This document shows positions 23,327 through 35,917 of a stretch of DNA of 64,000 bases, piece after piece. The DNA comes from Umbilicaria muhlenbergii (lineage: Eukaryota > Ascomycota > Lecanoromycetes > Umbilicariales > Umbilicariaceae), in NCBI GenBank assembly GCA_000611775.1, contig KK106981.1:8355431-8419430 (forward strand), read 5' to 3'. The translations under genes were made by a program, and so were the position numbers. Every line of letters starts with the position of its first letter. Position 1 is the stretch's first letter. The notes under the pieces were generated by a model. That model was not told the DNA's origin and searched no databases. It saw nothing but the letters and a program-made list of their open reading frames with translations.

Positions 23327-26300
23327 TCACGAACCCCACACAACATGCTTCACCTCACTCCTGCCTGCAACCAGCAGCCCCACCGTCAAAAAGGTCGACC
23401 CGCCCAAAATCTCAAAAACCGGCACATCAGCCCGAAACTCCCTCGCGATCCAGCTCCTCAGCTCAACCGCCAGTAACGAATCAACCCCGTACGCATGCAG
23501 CGGCTGCGCCAAATCGACATCAAGATGCAGACCCGCCAGCGACCTGGACAATTTCCTGACCAGCGCCTGGGCGACCACATTCCCGGCCTCGACCAGCGAC
23601 GGGGCCTGCGCGAAGAGGAGTTGGAAATCGACGTGATCCCCGTCGCCCGCGTCGACGAGGCCCAGACCGGCGTCAGCGTGGCGGAGGTGGCTGAAGACGG
23701 GCTGACGCATAAGGGCGATGGCGTCGAGGCTTGTGGCGGTGCCGGCGCCGAGACCGATGATGGATTGGCTCCGGTGCAGCGGGAGGACGGGCAAGGCCCG
23801 GTTGCAGTAGTAGTCGAGGACGGCGAAGAACTGGTGGCGGGAGATGGCGTTGAGGGCGCCGTAAGCGAGGACGCGGTTCAAGAGGTCAGCGTGTTCGGCG
23901 AGGAGGCCGTCGTCGGTCATGGCGCCGAGGTCGAGCGCGACGGCTTTTTCTCCCCGGGCGACGCGGTGGCGGGCGAGGGCGTCCATGTAGGTGTTTCCGG
24001 CGGCGTAGTTGGCCTGGCCGCGTAGGCCGACGACGCCGGAGGCGGAGGCGAGCATGATGAAGAAGTCGAGACCGGTGGGTAGGAGCGTGTGCAGGTTCCA
24101 TGAGCCGACGGTTCTACAATCGGTAGCGGCTTTCCAGTCGGCAAAGCTCATGTTCTCGAATAACGAGTCCTACTAAGCTGTTAGATATATGGGATGTCAG
24201 CATGGAGGATCGTCGTACCCGGAGAACCATCGACCCCTGGACACAACCCTTGATGGCTGGCATATCTCCAGCATATTGCTCCAATATACTTTGCAAAGCG
24301 GTAGCATCTGTCACATCGCAGGGCGGGGCTTCAACTCGAGCACCATGCCCCTTGAGTTCTTCCAGGAACGCGAGAGATGCATCGCTACGTGCACCAGACC
24401 GCGAGAGTAGTATGAGGTTTCTGGCGCCGCGACTGACAAACCAACGGGCGATGCTACGACCTAATCCTCCCAGGCCTCCAGCAATAAGATAGGTCTTATC
24501 CGGAGCAAGCGCGAAGGTTGGTTTCGTATCAAGAACAGCCTGTGAACAACACTAATTAGGGACTTGCAAAATCGGAAAGAGGCATCTCCTACCGGAATCT
24601 CAGCCTCCGGTGTGACTTCTAACACAATCTTCCCAGCTGTCCTCCCGTCTTGCATCAAGCGAAACACTTGCTCGATATTCGAAATGCTGTGCACGTGCAA
24701 CGGCCGCGCGGCATGCAGCTTTTTCGCCGCGAACAAGTCGAGTATAGCCTGAAGGTTTTCCTTCGCTTCGAGTGGCCGTTCCCATAGCCAGGTTGAGCCA
24801 TCAAAGCAACTAAAGGTTGCGTTTTTTCGGAAGGGAAACATTGGTAGATTCGAGTTGGAGAGTATGTCCTTCTTGCCGATCTCGATGAAGCGACCGTACG
24901 GCGCAATACATTCCCAGGAAGCCACCAAGCTATCGCCAGCTAAGGCGTTCATGATCACGTCGACTCCTCGTCCTTCCGTCATCCGCTTAATGCCCTTGGC
25001 GAAGCTCGTGTCCCGGCTATAGAATATGTGGTCCTCTGGGATCCCATATTCGTCCATAAGAACACGCTTTTTTGCATCAGAGCCTACGGTGGCATAGACT
25101 TCAGCGCCGAGATACTGTGATATTTGGATGGCAGCTTGCCCCGTTCCTCCAGCACCTGCGTGTATCAAGATTGTTTCGCCTTTTCGGATTCGAGCAATTT
25201 CATGAACGACTTGATACGCAGTACCGAACTGTGCAGGAATACTTGCGGCTTCTTGAAACGACATTCCGTCTGAGATCTTGCAGATGTGATTGCCTTTTCC
25301 TCTTGAAATGGTTCGGAAGGTCTCGGAACCATACATAAGTACTCGGTCGCCCGGTAAGACTCCACTATCTTCGCCCGCACGAGTGACGATCCCAGCGCAT
25401 TCTTTGCCGAAAGTCATGCCTGGCACTCGCCCTAAAGCAATAAGACAGTCTTGAAAGTTCATACCAATAGCTTGGACTTCAATCTCAACATCGTCTGATT
25501 TGAACGGCTCCGTGCAACTCTTATCCTCGATAAAGTGCAGGGTGTCGAGTAGTCCGGGTGAACCGATAGTTAACTTGAGCGGGGGAGACTCGGCGATGGT
25601 CTGGACGTTCGACTGTTGTAGCAGGGACCTGACGTAGAGATCTTGGCTTAGCTGACTAGCCTGTACAGCACGAGGAATGTTCAGTACACCGTCGATTTCG
25701 ATGTATTCAGGTTCGTATTCGACAGAGTCAGAACCGAAATGAGTAGTCTTGAAAATCTGATGAATGCTTTGCAGTTGTTGCTCGGTGAGGCTCCCTTCAA
25801 CGTCCAACGCCAAGGTTGCGAACCGTCGTTCTGGATTCTCGTTTCGGAGGGCTCGAGACAAACCGTCGATAATCTTGTACTCAGGCATCTTGGGACATGG
25901 GCCGCCACCCGCACTGACCCACAACACGCCCTTCGAGGAAACCAACAAGTGCTGTAGAGTTGAGTACATCTCTGCAGACAAGCTGCTGATAAAGGGTCGC
26001 TCCAGCTCTTGCAAGAATATGAATACAATGTTTTCCTTTGTCGTTGCCAAAGCAGCTTCGTCAAAGGTGCAGATTTCACAGTCTAATCGCTCCTCAGATA
26101 GTAAGATCTCCTTTAGACGCTGTGATGCTTGTGCTTGTATCTCTGAGTCCGAATCAACAACGACGATCATTCTGTTTTTGGCTCGTTTCTCAGTACTTGA
26201 CGAAATAGCCGTGGTGACTAGAATGCTGCCCTCTTGGCATTCAGGGCTTACGAAGTCAGGTAGTTCCAAATCGAGGCCCGAGAAGTTGTTGTCGGAAAGA

Positions 26301-29300
26301 ACTTTTTGCCATAGTTCCGACGTCAGAGAAGGACCCCACGGTCTGAAGTCTTCAATACCCAGCCACCAACCTGATAAGAGCCCCGCAACAAAACCAGTTC
26401 GAAGGATGTCAGGTTGCGTTGGTTCATACATCATAAGCTTTCCTCCCGGTCGTAGGAGCTTTCGAACGTGTCGTAAAGTGGCATTAATGTCCTTTGTGGC
26501 ATGGAGCACGTTGGCAGCTATTATGAGGTCGTATGATTCAGCTTCGTAGCCCTGATTAACAGGATCTTCTTCGATATTCAGAGCTGTGAAGGTCATCCTT
26601 GGATAATGCCGAAAATCCTCCTGGGCTTGTTCGAAGAAGGACTGAGAGATGTCTGTATAGCAATAAGAAAGATATCTGGGGTTTTGCTGCTCTCCATCTC
26701 CGTTGGTCGACAGAGTCTGAAGTATCTTTGCGGTGGTGCCTCCTGTTCCAGCACCAATCTCAAGAATCTTGATATCAGGAGTTTTATGCGCGAAAGCATC
26801 TAGGAAGCGGTCAAACTCCGGAAAGCATGTACGATTGTTGTTGATCTCTTGGTAAAGATCCCTTAGCAAGTCGGATTTGAACAGAAATTCGAGCGGATCG
26901 ATTTCAGCACGTAGGATCTTCGGTAGACTGCGACCTGTAGTTACAAAAACACGACCTTGGTCGTTCGTAGTTTCGATGAGAGTGCATGACGATTCAATAT
27001 AATCCGTGTCCTGTAACAAGTGGTGCCATCCAGGTTTACTATAAGGAAGAATTCCCTTGTCATATTTCTCCAGTTGCAGCCTCGCCCAACTAATGTACTT
27101 CCGCAGGTGTAGTTGCAAGTTTTCAGGCTCAGTATCGCCGAGAGCATCCATGGCCCTGGAAAGGAACATGAACAGAAGAAATGTAAGATCTTGATAGAAC
27201 TGGATAGGTTCCGGTGCATGGCTTCGAGCTTGGCCACAGTAATTGGAGAGTTGTTGATAGTCCAAGAGATCCAGATCCGGTCGAAGATCGAGATGATAGC
27301 AAACCTGCCTCTCCTGAGACTGCTTTTGATCACTCGTTGTGGAATCCGCAACGATTGTAGTTCTCAAACCTTCAATTTGTGCTAGAACGGTGTCCCGGGA
27401 CGAATTAAGAGTGGAAACATTGAACTCGGTTCCTCGATTATCCTGTGCAGTGATCCAAGCAACTGCTTTGACTGAAGTGCTTTCAGGATAACTTAACCCA
27501 GACTTTGCGATCCACATATTTCTGAGAAGGCTCGGCACCGCAGTCGCGACTGCGTTTCGACCCCCTCGTGCGAGTGCGGCAATGCTCAGATGCAGGATCC
27601 CGTCCAGGGTAGTAGGATGCACGACGTGCGGCTGAGGATGGTTAGTGGTCGGCCATTTATAGAGTTCAACGTCGGCCCTAGCTTCATCCTTGTGACTAAA
27701 CGATCCGTTTCTAAGAGGCTGAAATGATGAGCCAAAGCCGAAGCCGCTGTCATTAAGCGTCTTATAAAGCAGCTTCTCGTCGATGGCTTCGGTGCAGGAC
27801 TGGGCGATCAAGTCGTCAATCCGTCGGCATCGGTTGAGCTCCTCTGTGGCCTCCCTTCCCCCATCAACTTCTGTAGGGTTTGTTCGATATTCTACTCGAA
27901 TGAAGCCACGACAATTTTCCTGCCATGTAGCGTTCTCGAAGGCGCAGACTCTAAATTCAGACCACGGAGTTGCAGTCTCGGAAGCGTCTCGAATTTGGCG
28001 TAAGTAGAGGTGAGTCTCGATGCCATCGGATCCTTGTGGAACACCAAGTGCTCTCTGAAAGAGCACGTCCTTTAATCTGAAACCTGTGACCTCCTGATGC
28101 GGATCTGCGGTTTGGTTTGCCGCTTCGATGGCCATAACGAGCATTCCAGCCGCCGGATATATCAGTGTTCCGTGGATCTGCTCAATTCGTTAATGGGTAT
28201 CGTATTGTTAAAAGGATTGTGACTTACCACATGGTCTTCAACCCAGGGCATCTCAGATACCCTGATGAAATTACGCCACTTCGCCTCCAGAGGGTTCCAG
28301 TCCGGTACCGGCTTACCGAGAAGGTCTAGCTTAGCCTGCTGATGAAGGCGAAACCTCTTGCTAACTCTGCTCTCGTGCCAATACTCGCGGGAATGATCGA
28401 ACGGGTATTCGGGCAAATCCGGCAGTAGTAGAGGATGCTTGTGTACCTTTCCGTCAGGACGATTGACTCTCTCCACATCTACCGGATAACCTAGACAATG
28501 CAGTCGCCCTACAGCTTCTAGGGCTGATTGTAGTGCTGACTGATGGCGTGTCAGGACAGAGCTGTAGCTTATGTTCGCGCCACCTGCGACTGTGGTCAAG
28601 ATATCGCGAGTAGGGCCCTGTAGAGCCGAGTGAGGCCCGATCTCCAGCAGAACATTGATTCTCAAGTGATTCCGGTGGCTGCAATCGAGCTTCTTTCGGA
28701 GCTTCCGTGATGAGTGGGCACAGAGCTGCCCAACTGCTTCGGAGAATCTAACAGGAGACACCATATTGCTCACCCAATAATCAGCTGAGGAGAGCTGATC
28801 TCCGGTCACCTTCTGCCCTGTGACTGACGATATCATCACTGTTGGGTCAGGTGAAGTATTACCTCTTTCCAAGTCCTGAATCGATAGGCCATAGTCAAGC
28901 GCAATAGCCTCCATGTGAGGAGAGTGGTACGCCACGTCGACCATAAGTTTGCGTGCAAAGATTTCTTCCTCGTCCAGCAGAGACTTTAAGGCGTCGATTT
29001 CAGTTGCATCTCCTGATACGGTCACGCTCCTGGGACTGTTGATACATGCCACAGTAAGATCACGGATACCGGATCGATGAGCAAGCTGGTCGATGTAAAC
29101 CTGGACCTGGCTTTCTGAGAGTCCGACGGACATCATTGCCCCGTTTCGTCGATTGGACTTCGCAAGTAAAGCAGCGAATGTTCCTCTATTGTAAGCTATC
29201 TTCCATGCGGCTTTCGCAGAGATAGCCCCTAGACAGTAACTGGCTGGGGTGTCAGCAGCAACCACTTCCTTCGGGTTTTGGATACTAACGCTGCTGCTAT

Positions 29301-31775
29301 TTCACCGGAAGAATGCCCAACTACTGCAGTTGCGTGTATACCAAAGCTATGGAGGAGGTCGACCATTGCAACTTGTATAGCAGTTGATATCGGCTGGCTG
29401 AACTCTGGCCTATTGATGTTGGACTGCGAATCTTCTTTGGAGAGCTCCTCTACTCCGTCTTAGTAATTATATAGTTAGAAATGTGACGTACATACTCCGA
29501 AGGCGCCATGGGCAACCAAGTTCTGCCAGATACTCCTCAGCCTCCCTCAGACTGCGTTCGAAGATCGCAAAAGCTGATAGCTCTCGGCCCATACCGGCCC
29601 ATTGAGCCCCTTGGCCTGTAAAAATGAAGCCCAGCGTCGGCTTTGCGATTGATTGCTGTGGAGGAGACATCTTCGTATCCAGGTGCCGTAGGTCGTCAAT
29701 TGAGTCCGCAAGCAGGAACGACTTCCACGGCAGTGAGCTCCTTCTGGAAAAAAGAGTGTACACCAGGTTGTTTAGGTAAGACACGACTTGATCACGGGGT
29801 ATGCTCGTTTTCTCGAAGTATCGCTGGTATTCTGCAGTCAAGCGTTTCAACCCGCCTTTGTCGTATGTTGATAATACCAAAAGCCTTGGCCTCAAAGTCC
29901 GTGGTACCGAGCCTGGCAAGCTGCTGTCAAGATCCGTAGACGGCAACTGCAGAGCAGCTGATTGGAGCAACCGAGAAGATGGTGGATCTTGCACCGTGTT
30001 GTGGTTGCCCACAAGGCCATGTTGACGAAGGTAATGAAATGCGTCGTCGAGAATCGCATGAGCATTCGTGCCACCGAAACCGAAAGAATTGACCGAAGCT
30101 CTACGAAGTCCTTTTGTTGGCCATGGGGTTGGTGTAAGAGGAAACTGAATCGATGATTAGAGCATTGATACTCGAGACTTCTGTATCTGAATGGGCTCAC
30201 CTTAATCCGCAGGAACTCGGCGTCGATTCTAGGGTTCATCCGTTCGAAGTTCGTGTTGGGTGGAATCACCGCCTTCTCAAGGACTAGAATAGTCTTTATA
30301 ACACCTGCAATTCCACTGGCGCCCTCAAGATGACCGATATTACCTTTGACAGCACCACTTGATGGAGCGTTAGCCAATGCAGGTAATTTCAATATCCACC
30401 TAACAGGTTGTGGACATAAGGCAATCAAATCCAAAGGAGCGACTTACACATATAACGGGTCGTCCAACGTCCGTGCTTTTCTAAAGGCGGCCCCTAGAGC
30501 ACTCGCCTCTGTTGGGTCTCCAATTGCAGTGCCAGTACCATGCGCCTCAAAGAACCTCGTACTGCCCATATCCAAACCTGCTTTCTCGTAGGTTTCTCGT
30601 ATCAGTGTCTCCTGGGCGTCCCCGCTTGGCTGTGTAATTCCCGGCGTATAGCCGTCTTGATTGGATCCTGTCGACCGGATGACGGCACGAATAACATCTC
30701 CATCTTCAATGGCGTCTGACAGTCTTTTCAGCACAAGGACTCCGAACCCTTCCCCTCTCGCGTACCCATTAGCTCGGTGGTCGAAGCTAAAAGATCGACT
30801 ACTCGGGGACAACATGTTCATGTTTGACAGTACATGCATCAGATCTGGACAGAATATTAAATTGCAGCCAGCTGCGATGCTCTGTAATATGTTAGCTGCG
30901 AGTGTCAAGCAGAATGCTCGCTGGAAAGTTCGTTGCGTACCATATTCGTGTCTCTGTTAATCAGTCCTTTACATGCAAGATCAAGGGCGATCAAGCTACT
31001 TGAGCAAGCCGAGTCCACGTTGACACTTGGTCCTGTGAAGTTGAAGAACCAACTAATTCGATTAGCGTTCATGCTGGCTTCAACACCTAGACCAGCGTAA
31101 TCGGCGCTCTGCTCGGAATCTTTGAAACATAGCTGCTGCCAGTCGTTGGTAAAGCAACCAGTATATACCGAGGTCTTCGAGCCGAATGCTGTTTCAAGAG
31201 GTATGCCGGCTTTGACGAAGTAAGCAGTTCTCCTTCCAGCCAAAATAGGAGTGCGTTCGTGAGCTTACCATTTTCTAGAGCCCTATAAGTAGTCTCCAAA
31301 AGCCCTCGCTGCTGTGGATCCAGCGCAGCTGCCTCGGCGGCGGATATTGAAAAGAATGGCGCGTCAAACGCCGCAATATTGCCTTTGACAAAATGCCCGC
31401 CTCGGACGGGAATCTATGAGTAGGGGCGTGAGTATCCCGTCAACGCAGTGTACCGGGATTCCTAAACACAGTTATACTTACGGTACCTCGCCTGTTCTCA
31501 TCCGGGTGATATATTGCATCGACACTAACACGGTCTTCTGGAAACTCAGTTGCTGTACACCTCCCTTCCATCAACACGTCCCAAAAGGAGTCCGCAGAAA
31601 TGGCATTCTCCGGGAATTTGAGCGAAAAGCCGACGATTGCTATGGGCTCGACGAGGTCATGGTCCTGAGACAAAGGTGGTATATCTCGATCAGACCGGTC
31701 TTCAAGATACTGAGGCGTGGAGACGGAATAATCAGGGCTTTGGGCCACGGTATCCGCGGTGAAGTGCGGGGCCAT
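23327..31775 (-). CDS. Highly reducing polyketide synthase (KS-AT-DH-MT-ER-KR-ACP)
   Basis: I read eleven exons: 31775-31482, 31413-31269, 31209-30941, 30881-30448, 30357-30201, 30144-29496, 29449-29290, 29239-28228, 28177-24593, 24539-24219 and 24169-23327, giving 2622 residues in frame. KS has the cysteine in VDSACSSSL (about residue 215), EAHGTGT and [10 protein letters not shown] has [11 protein letters not shown] and [12 protein letters not shown] has its histidine at EDHVIHG and HPTTLDG. A C-methyltransferase shows [12 protein letters not shown] (about 1511). ER has a nucleotide-binding GAGGTGQAA (about 2046). KR has GGLGGLG and a YAAGN tyrosine. ACP carries GVDSLL near residue 2577. 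All domains look catalytically intact. There is no thioesterase or reductase, so release needs a partner; the divergent FSH1-type hydrolase is the obvious candidate. The product should be a reduced, possibly methyl-branched chain. Confidence 0.93.
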
Positions 31776-33325
31776 CGCAATGGATTTCCAAAGCAGTCTC
31801 TGGCAAGACAACGGACTGAATGAACGGAAAAGAGCAAGCTTGAAAACGTCAAGGTCAAGCTTCCTTCGAACAGAACAGAAAGAGCGTCTCTGGGAGTACT
31901 AATGCACCCTTCATTCCTTCATGTGCCAAAACTGGTCAGCCTTGAAGCTTCGAACCATGGTTGACTGTGCCGTGGTCCATCCTCCCAAGCACCCTGAGCA
32001 AGCCCCATGCAAACCGTTGCTCTGCTGCCTGCTGCTGCTGGTGTTCGGCTGCGTCATCGGCACCATCCTTACTGTCTTTGAAGAAGCTTCGAGTCACTGT
32101 TGACGGCACCCTAATGCGCGTTGTCAGGCACCTTAAACAAGGCCCCTTGTCCGGGAGAGCTGCGCAAACGGTCGTTCTGGTGGCTGATGGCGGAGTTCAG
32201 CCGCGGCGTCGACACGATCCCTACAAGCTTGAAAGAAGATTTCGACAAGTTCCACCACTCAACTGTTGCAGTTATTTCTAGCAATCTCGGAAAGGAGCTG
32301 AGCTGTCATAGTGTCGAAACGGTGTGGTGGACGCGGCCGGCCTTGCGTAATTAATCATATAGCGGTATTCTGTACCATTGATACCAGTAGCCGCAACATC
32401 TAGTCCTCCATCTAGGCCGAGACTCGAGAGGCACCGAACTAAGGTAACGGGAGGAAGGTGTTATGCATGGTAAGCACTCCAGAAAGACGTAAGACCCGGC
32501 TGCCAGTACATAAGTGTGACAGGGCCCAAGGATCGCGGTATGTGCCATGGGGGTGTGCCATGGGAGTGTTCTAAGTTGAGTTATCTTAAGTTCATGCCTG
32601 AGGTAGCCTTACCCTATGTAGAACGCCCCGGGCGGCAATCTACGGTAAAGGCGCCGCCCGAGCCTTGATCTAGAGATGTAGTTCCGTGCCGCCGATCTAG
32701 ATTTGGAATGTAGATGTACGGTACGTGCTTCATGCACGTGATACATGCACATGGCGGTCGCATCTACGAAGCTTATGTGCTGGGCCGAGAGCTGGACCCG
32801 AGGTAGCTCGAACGCGTGGGTACCGACGTGCGATGTGCGTTCTTGTTCTTGCGCAACCAGCTGAACACGCGGCTGTAGAGATCGGCGCTAAGGAAAGAAA
32901 GCTTTCAGGGTGGCGGAGTAAGACGGTGAAGCTAAGGGAGCCAGAATACCCCCCGTACCCATGTTCCTTAACCCCCATTGCTTAGGCAAGGGTACCCCGA
33001 GATGGTAGAGAGCCATACTCTTTTCTCCATCATGGAAGAACCAACAGCACCACCGCGCCGCGGCTGATAGAACTACCATGTTGCGGCTGATACTAACGTG
33101 AGACAGACTTAGTTGGCAGTCTTGTAGAGTATGCCTACCACACGCTCACCAGTCCGAGAGCTTGGTAACCCAAAACGCTTCTTCCAGCATAACCCTATGT
33201 AGGTGGCAAAGTACAACAAGGGGATCCGCTTGATCGCTCTCCCCAAGGTCACAGGCATCTCATCTCCTCCCTCGCCTGGGCTGATCACTGGTACCCTCTT
33301 CCTCTCACTGTCTATACCCGCCAAA
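31776..33325. promoter_or_regulatory. Divergent promoter region, PKS and FSH1-type hydrolase
   Basis: These 1.55 kb separate the two start codons. Open frames here are short and unlike known proteins. A perfect 8-bp inverted repeat CGGGCGGC/GCCGCCCG with a 16-nt loop lies at about 32628-32659. A nearby duplicated GATCTAGA word (32669 and 32696) and the palindrome-rich stretch TGCACGTGATACATGCAC (about 32733-32750) may be regulator sites. No binding protein can be assigned. Confidence 0.5.
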
Positions 33326-34324
33326 ATGCGCTTTCTCTGTCTACATGGCGCTGGCACAAACAGCCTGGTAAAAACAAATCCCTTTCCATTTTCTCGCGTC
33401 ACCCCTTTTGAATTGTACAGCATGTTGGCTGGGCATTTGCTATCTTCTGGCATCTCGGACTTCTATTGACCATTCTCTGAGCAGGTCCTTGAAACACAGA
33501 CCGGTACGCACACTTACCTGTACAGTAGCTCATTTCCTCCTGACACCAATTGATTGACTTTCGCCAGCCGCTCTCCGGTACGAGATGGAGCATCACCACA
33601 CCTTTGACTTTGTTGAGGGCACCATGCCGGTCCCCATCGCACCAGGTCCGTGGGTAACATCCTCTTTCCTTTCCGCCCTCGCAATGGAGCATGTCACTCA
33701 CCGTTATATCCTCGAGTATATTTCATGTATTTGGTCAAAGCTTGTTACTCCCCATGATTAGACGCTGGAGTAACTGTCAGTAAGCACTAACGTGTCGCAG
33801 AGATCAAAGCCTACTACCCAGAGACCGACTCCTACTTCAACTATTTCGACTGGTCACCCGCGACCATGAAGACCGCCCTTGATCAACTCGCAACGTTCAT
33901 CGAGCTCGAAGGCCCCTACGACGGCGTCATCGGCTACTCGCACGGCGGATCCCTAGCCGCCACATACCTGATCAAGCACTCCCGGCTGTATCCCGGCACG
34001 CCCCTGCCCTTCAAGTGCGCGATATTTCTGTCCGGGGGCATTCCAATGGATCCGGACGCGCTGGAGAAGGATGAATTGAAGCCGCTGGATGGGCGGAGAG
34101 ATGGGGCGCTGTTGGCGCTGCCGACGGCCAACATTTGGGGGAGGAATGATCAGTTGTGGCCAGGTACGAGCGAGATGCTCAGCGGCCTTTGTGAGGAGGG
34201 GGCGAGGAGTGTGTTCGTGCATGATGAAGGGCACGATGTGCCGAGTGCGAGAGCCAAGGATGCGGTGTTGGGTGCGGTGAAGTCCATTCGGAGGACGGTG
34301 GATAGAGCGTTGAGCGTGCAATAG
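33326..34324 (+). CDS. FSH1/LovG-type serine hydrolase, candidate PKS release enzyme
   Basis: There are four exons, 33326-33367, 33485-33503, 33568-33645 and 33801-34324, giving 220 residues; all introns are GT-AG and phases agree. It starts MRFLCLHGAGTNS, the usual FSH1 opening. The short exons give LETQTAALRYE and HHTFDFVEGT, as in the family. The nucleophile is the Ser in GYSHGGS (about residue 93); the acid is probably Asp in GRNDQLWPG and the base His in DEGHDVPSA. Family members such as LovG release chains from HR-PKSs that lack their own thioesterase. Its position next to the PKS, divergently transcribed, supports that role here. The C-terminal 80 codons strongly favour G endings. Confidence 0.9.
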
Positions 34325-34649
34325 CCCATCAATTGAGATCATGTTTTTCTCTTGGATTTTTTTTCTTTTCTCTCCGTGACTCCAGTCCAGTCGCGAAGGC
34401 TGTTGAATCGCACATCAGCACTAGAGAGGTTAACGAGAACCACGATTCCACGCAGGGCCTTATTGCAGCGCCCACCAAGATCCCTGGACTTAGCCACAAA
34501 CGGTGCTGCGAGTACCGGAATCCCAAGTACCTTGGTGGTGTAGTTGCGCATGAGCGGAAAAGAAACAGGCAAGAATCAGACACTAGATTGTATACATCCT
34601 GTCTCAACATAAATACAAAGCCCATCCTCTGCTATCGATGGAATTTCCT
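34325..34649. other. Convergent spacer
   Basis: These 325 bp lie between the stop codons of the hydrolase (plus) and the rhodopsin-domain gene (minus). They should contain both 3' ends. I see T-rich tracts near 34341-34375 and no gene. Confidence 0.45.
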
Positions 34650-35917
34650 CTATACTGACAGAACATCGATATCGTGCTTCACCATAATGCCCTTTGGGTC
34701 CATCGTCTCGCTTTTCGGAATACCTTCTTGTCCTGCATATGAACCAGTGTACTGGCTATTGTTCGATAGACCATTTCCACCGTCCCCCAGGCGTGTAAAA
34801 CCTGTCTTTTGATGTGTCTTTAACGGAATATCCAATGTTCCATCTTCCATATGCGACTGGCCACGTTTGGTGTTCTTTGAACTGTGACGAAGCGACGCCA
34901 GTGGGTCTTTCTTCCATATCAACAAGGCGAGGGGCCGGTAGGTAGGCAGGCACGCTGCGATAAGATAAATGCCAGACTCGCAAATAGTCCAAACGATTAG
35001 ATCCGCGGCCGAATATGTGCCGTCTGCTTCCGCATTTTTGCCGAAGAAGCCTACAAAGCGGATAATAGATGTAACCAAACCGCTGTAGTATAGTTTCAGC
35101 GTCCGTTCCGTCATACGTTGTAGCACAAGGGTATATACTTACATACTGCCTGTGGCGAATGTAAAGGTGAGACCCAGTTTTACGTTCCTTGACGTATGTA
35201 TCTTCCAAATGACCGGGAGTGGCAGGATAAGCATTACAACATCGGTGACAATATTGGTAAGACTAGACCAACGAAAATATGCGTTGATGTTAAAACAATG
35301 ACCGCCAGGGATGGTGTGATCCCATAGATATTCGATTGGTATGCAAGTTAAGAAACCTGCGACGGTGGTGGCAATGCAGTTGGCAGTCAAAATCGCTGCC
35401 AGAACCCAGCAAGTGATTCGGTATGGTGCCTTATTGAATATGCGGAGGTAGATGGCCAGTATGGCCAGTTTGGGGAACAAGACTGCAGAAAGGTACAGTA
35501 TTGGTATGATAAGGACAAACTTGGCCCAGACGATTAGTTTGCCCGGATCGGACATTGCGAGAGCAGCTGTATGGTATCCCACGCCGCCAGCGAGCACATC
35601 AGCTATGAGGCTATTAGCGTCACAAACAACAAAGCTCTGGTGAGTCGTGACAACGTCGGAGAATAAAGAGAAGTTTTAGAAAGCCACTCACCTATAGAGC
35701 AAGCGCAGACTGCAAGGCAGAGAATGGCACCGGGGATGATCAAAGTGTCATCGGCGCCCCAAGCAACATGGCCAATTCGTCGAGCCCAGAAGCGCAAAGT
35801 GACGGCAATGACCTCGAGAACAATGAAAGCGATTGCGACACCGTAAGGAGCGTTCCCAATGTTTTGTTCTAGATAGCCAGGAGGAAAGGACTGCGGTGAC
35901 GCTTGAGCGTTCGACAT
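34650..35917 (-). CDS. Seven-TM fungal rhodopsin-domain integral membrane protein
   Basis: There are three exons, 35917-35692, 35602-35143 and 35082-34650, giving 372 residues. The first in-frame ATG (MSNAQASPQ) was chosen over an upstream TTG. Hydrophobic segments follow each other in the usual order: VAIAFIVLEVIAVTLRFWAR, then ADDTLIIPGAILCLAV, VWAKFVLIIPILYLS with KLAILAIYLRIF, VLAAILTANCIAT, WSSLTNIVTDVVMLILPLPV, GLVTSIIRFVGFF and TICESGIYLIAACLPTYRP. The C-terminal tail of about 90 residues is polar. The family (related to PTH11-like/SAT4-type proteins) is common in Pezizomycotina and often lies in secondary metabolite clusters. Roles in sensing or export are suggested, but none is shown for this protein. 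Confidence 0.87.

Noticed and set aside
23495-24025. Plus-strand frame opposite the PKS KR/ACP exon
   Set aside because: It is an antisense shadow; the minus strand encodes clear KR and ACP motifs.
24155-32000. Reading the PKS pieces as several separate genes
   Set aside because: Consecutive exons join in phase at GT-AG introns and give one standard HR-PKS domain order.
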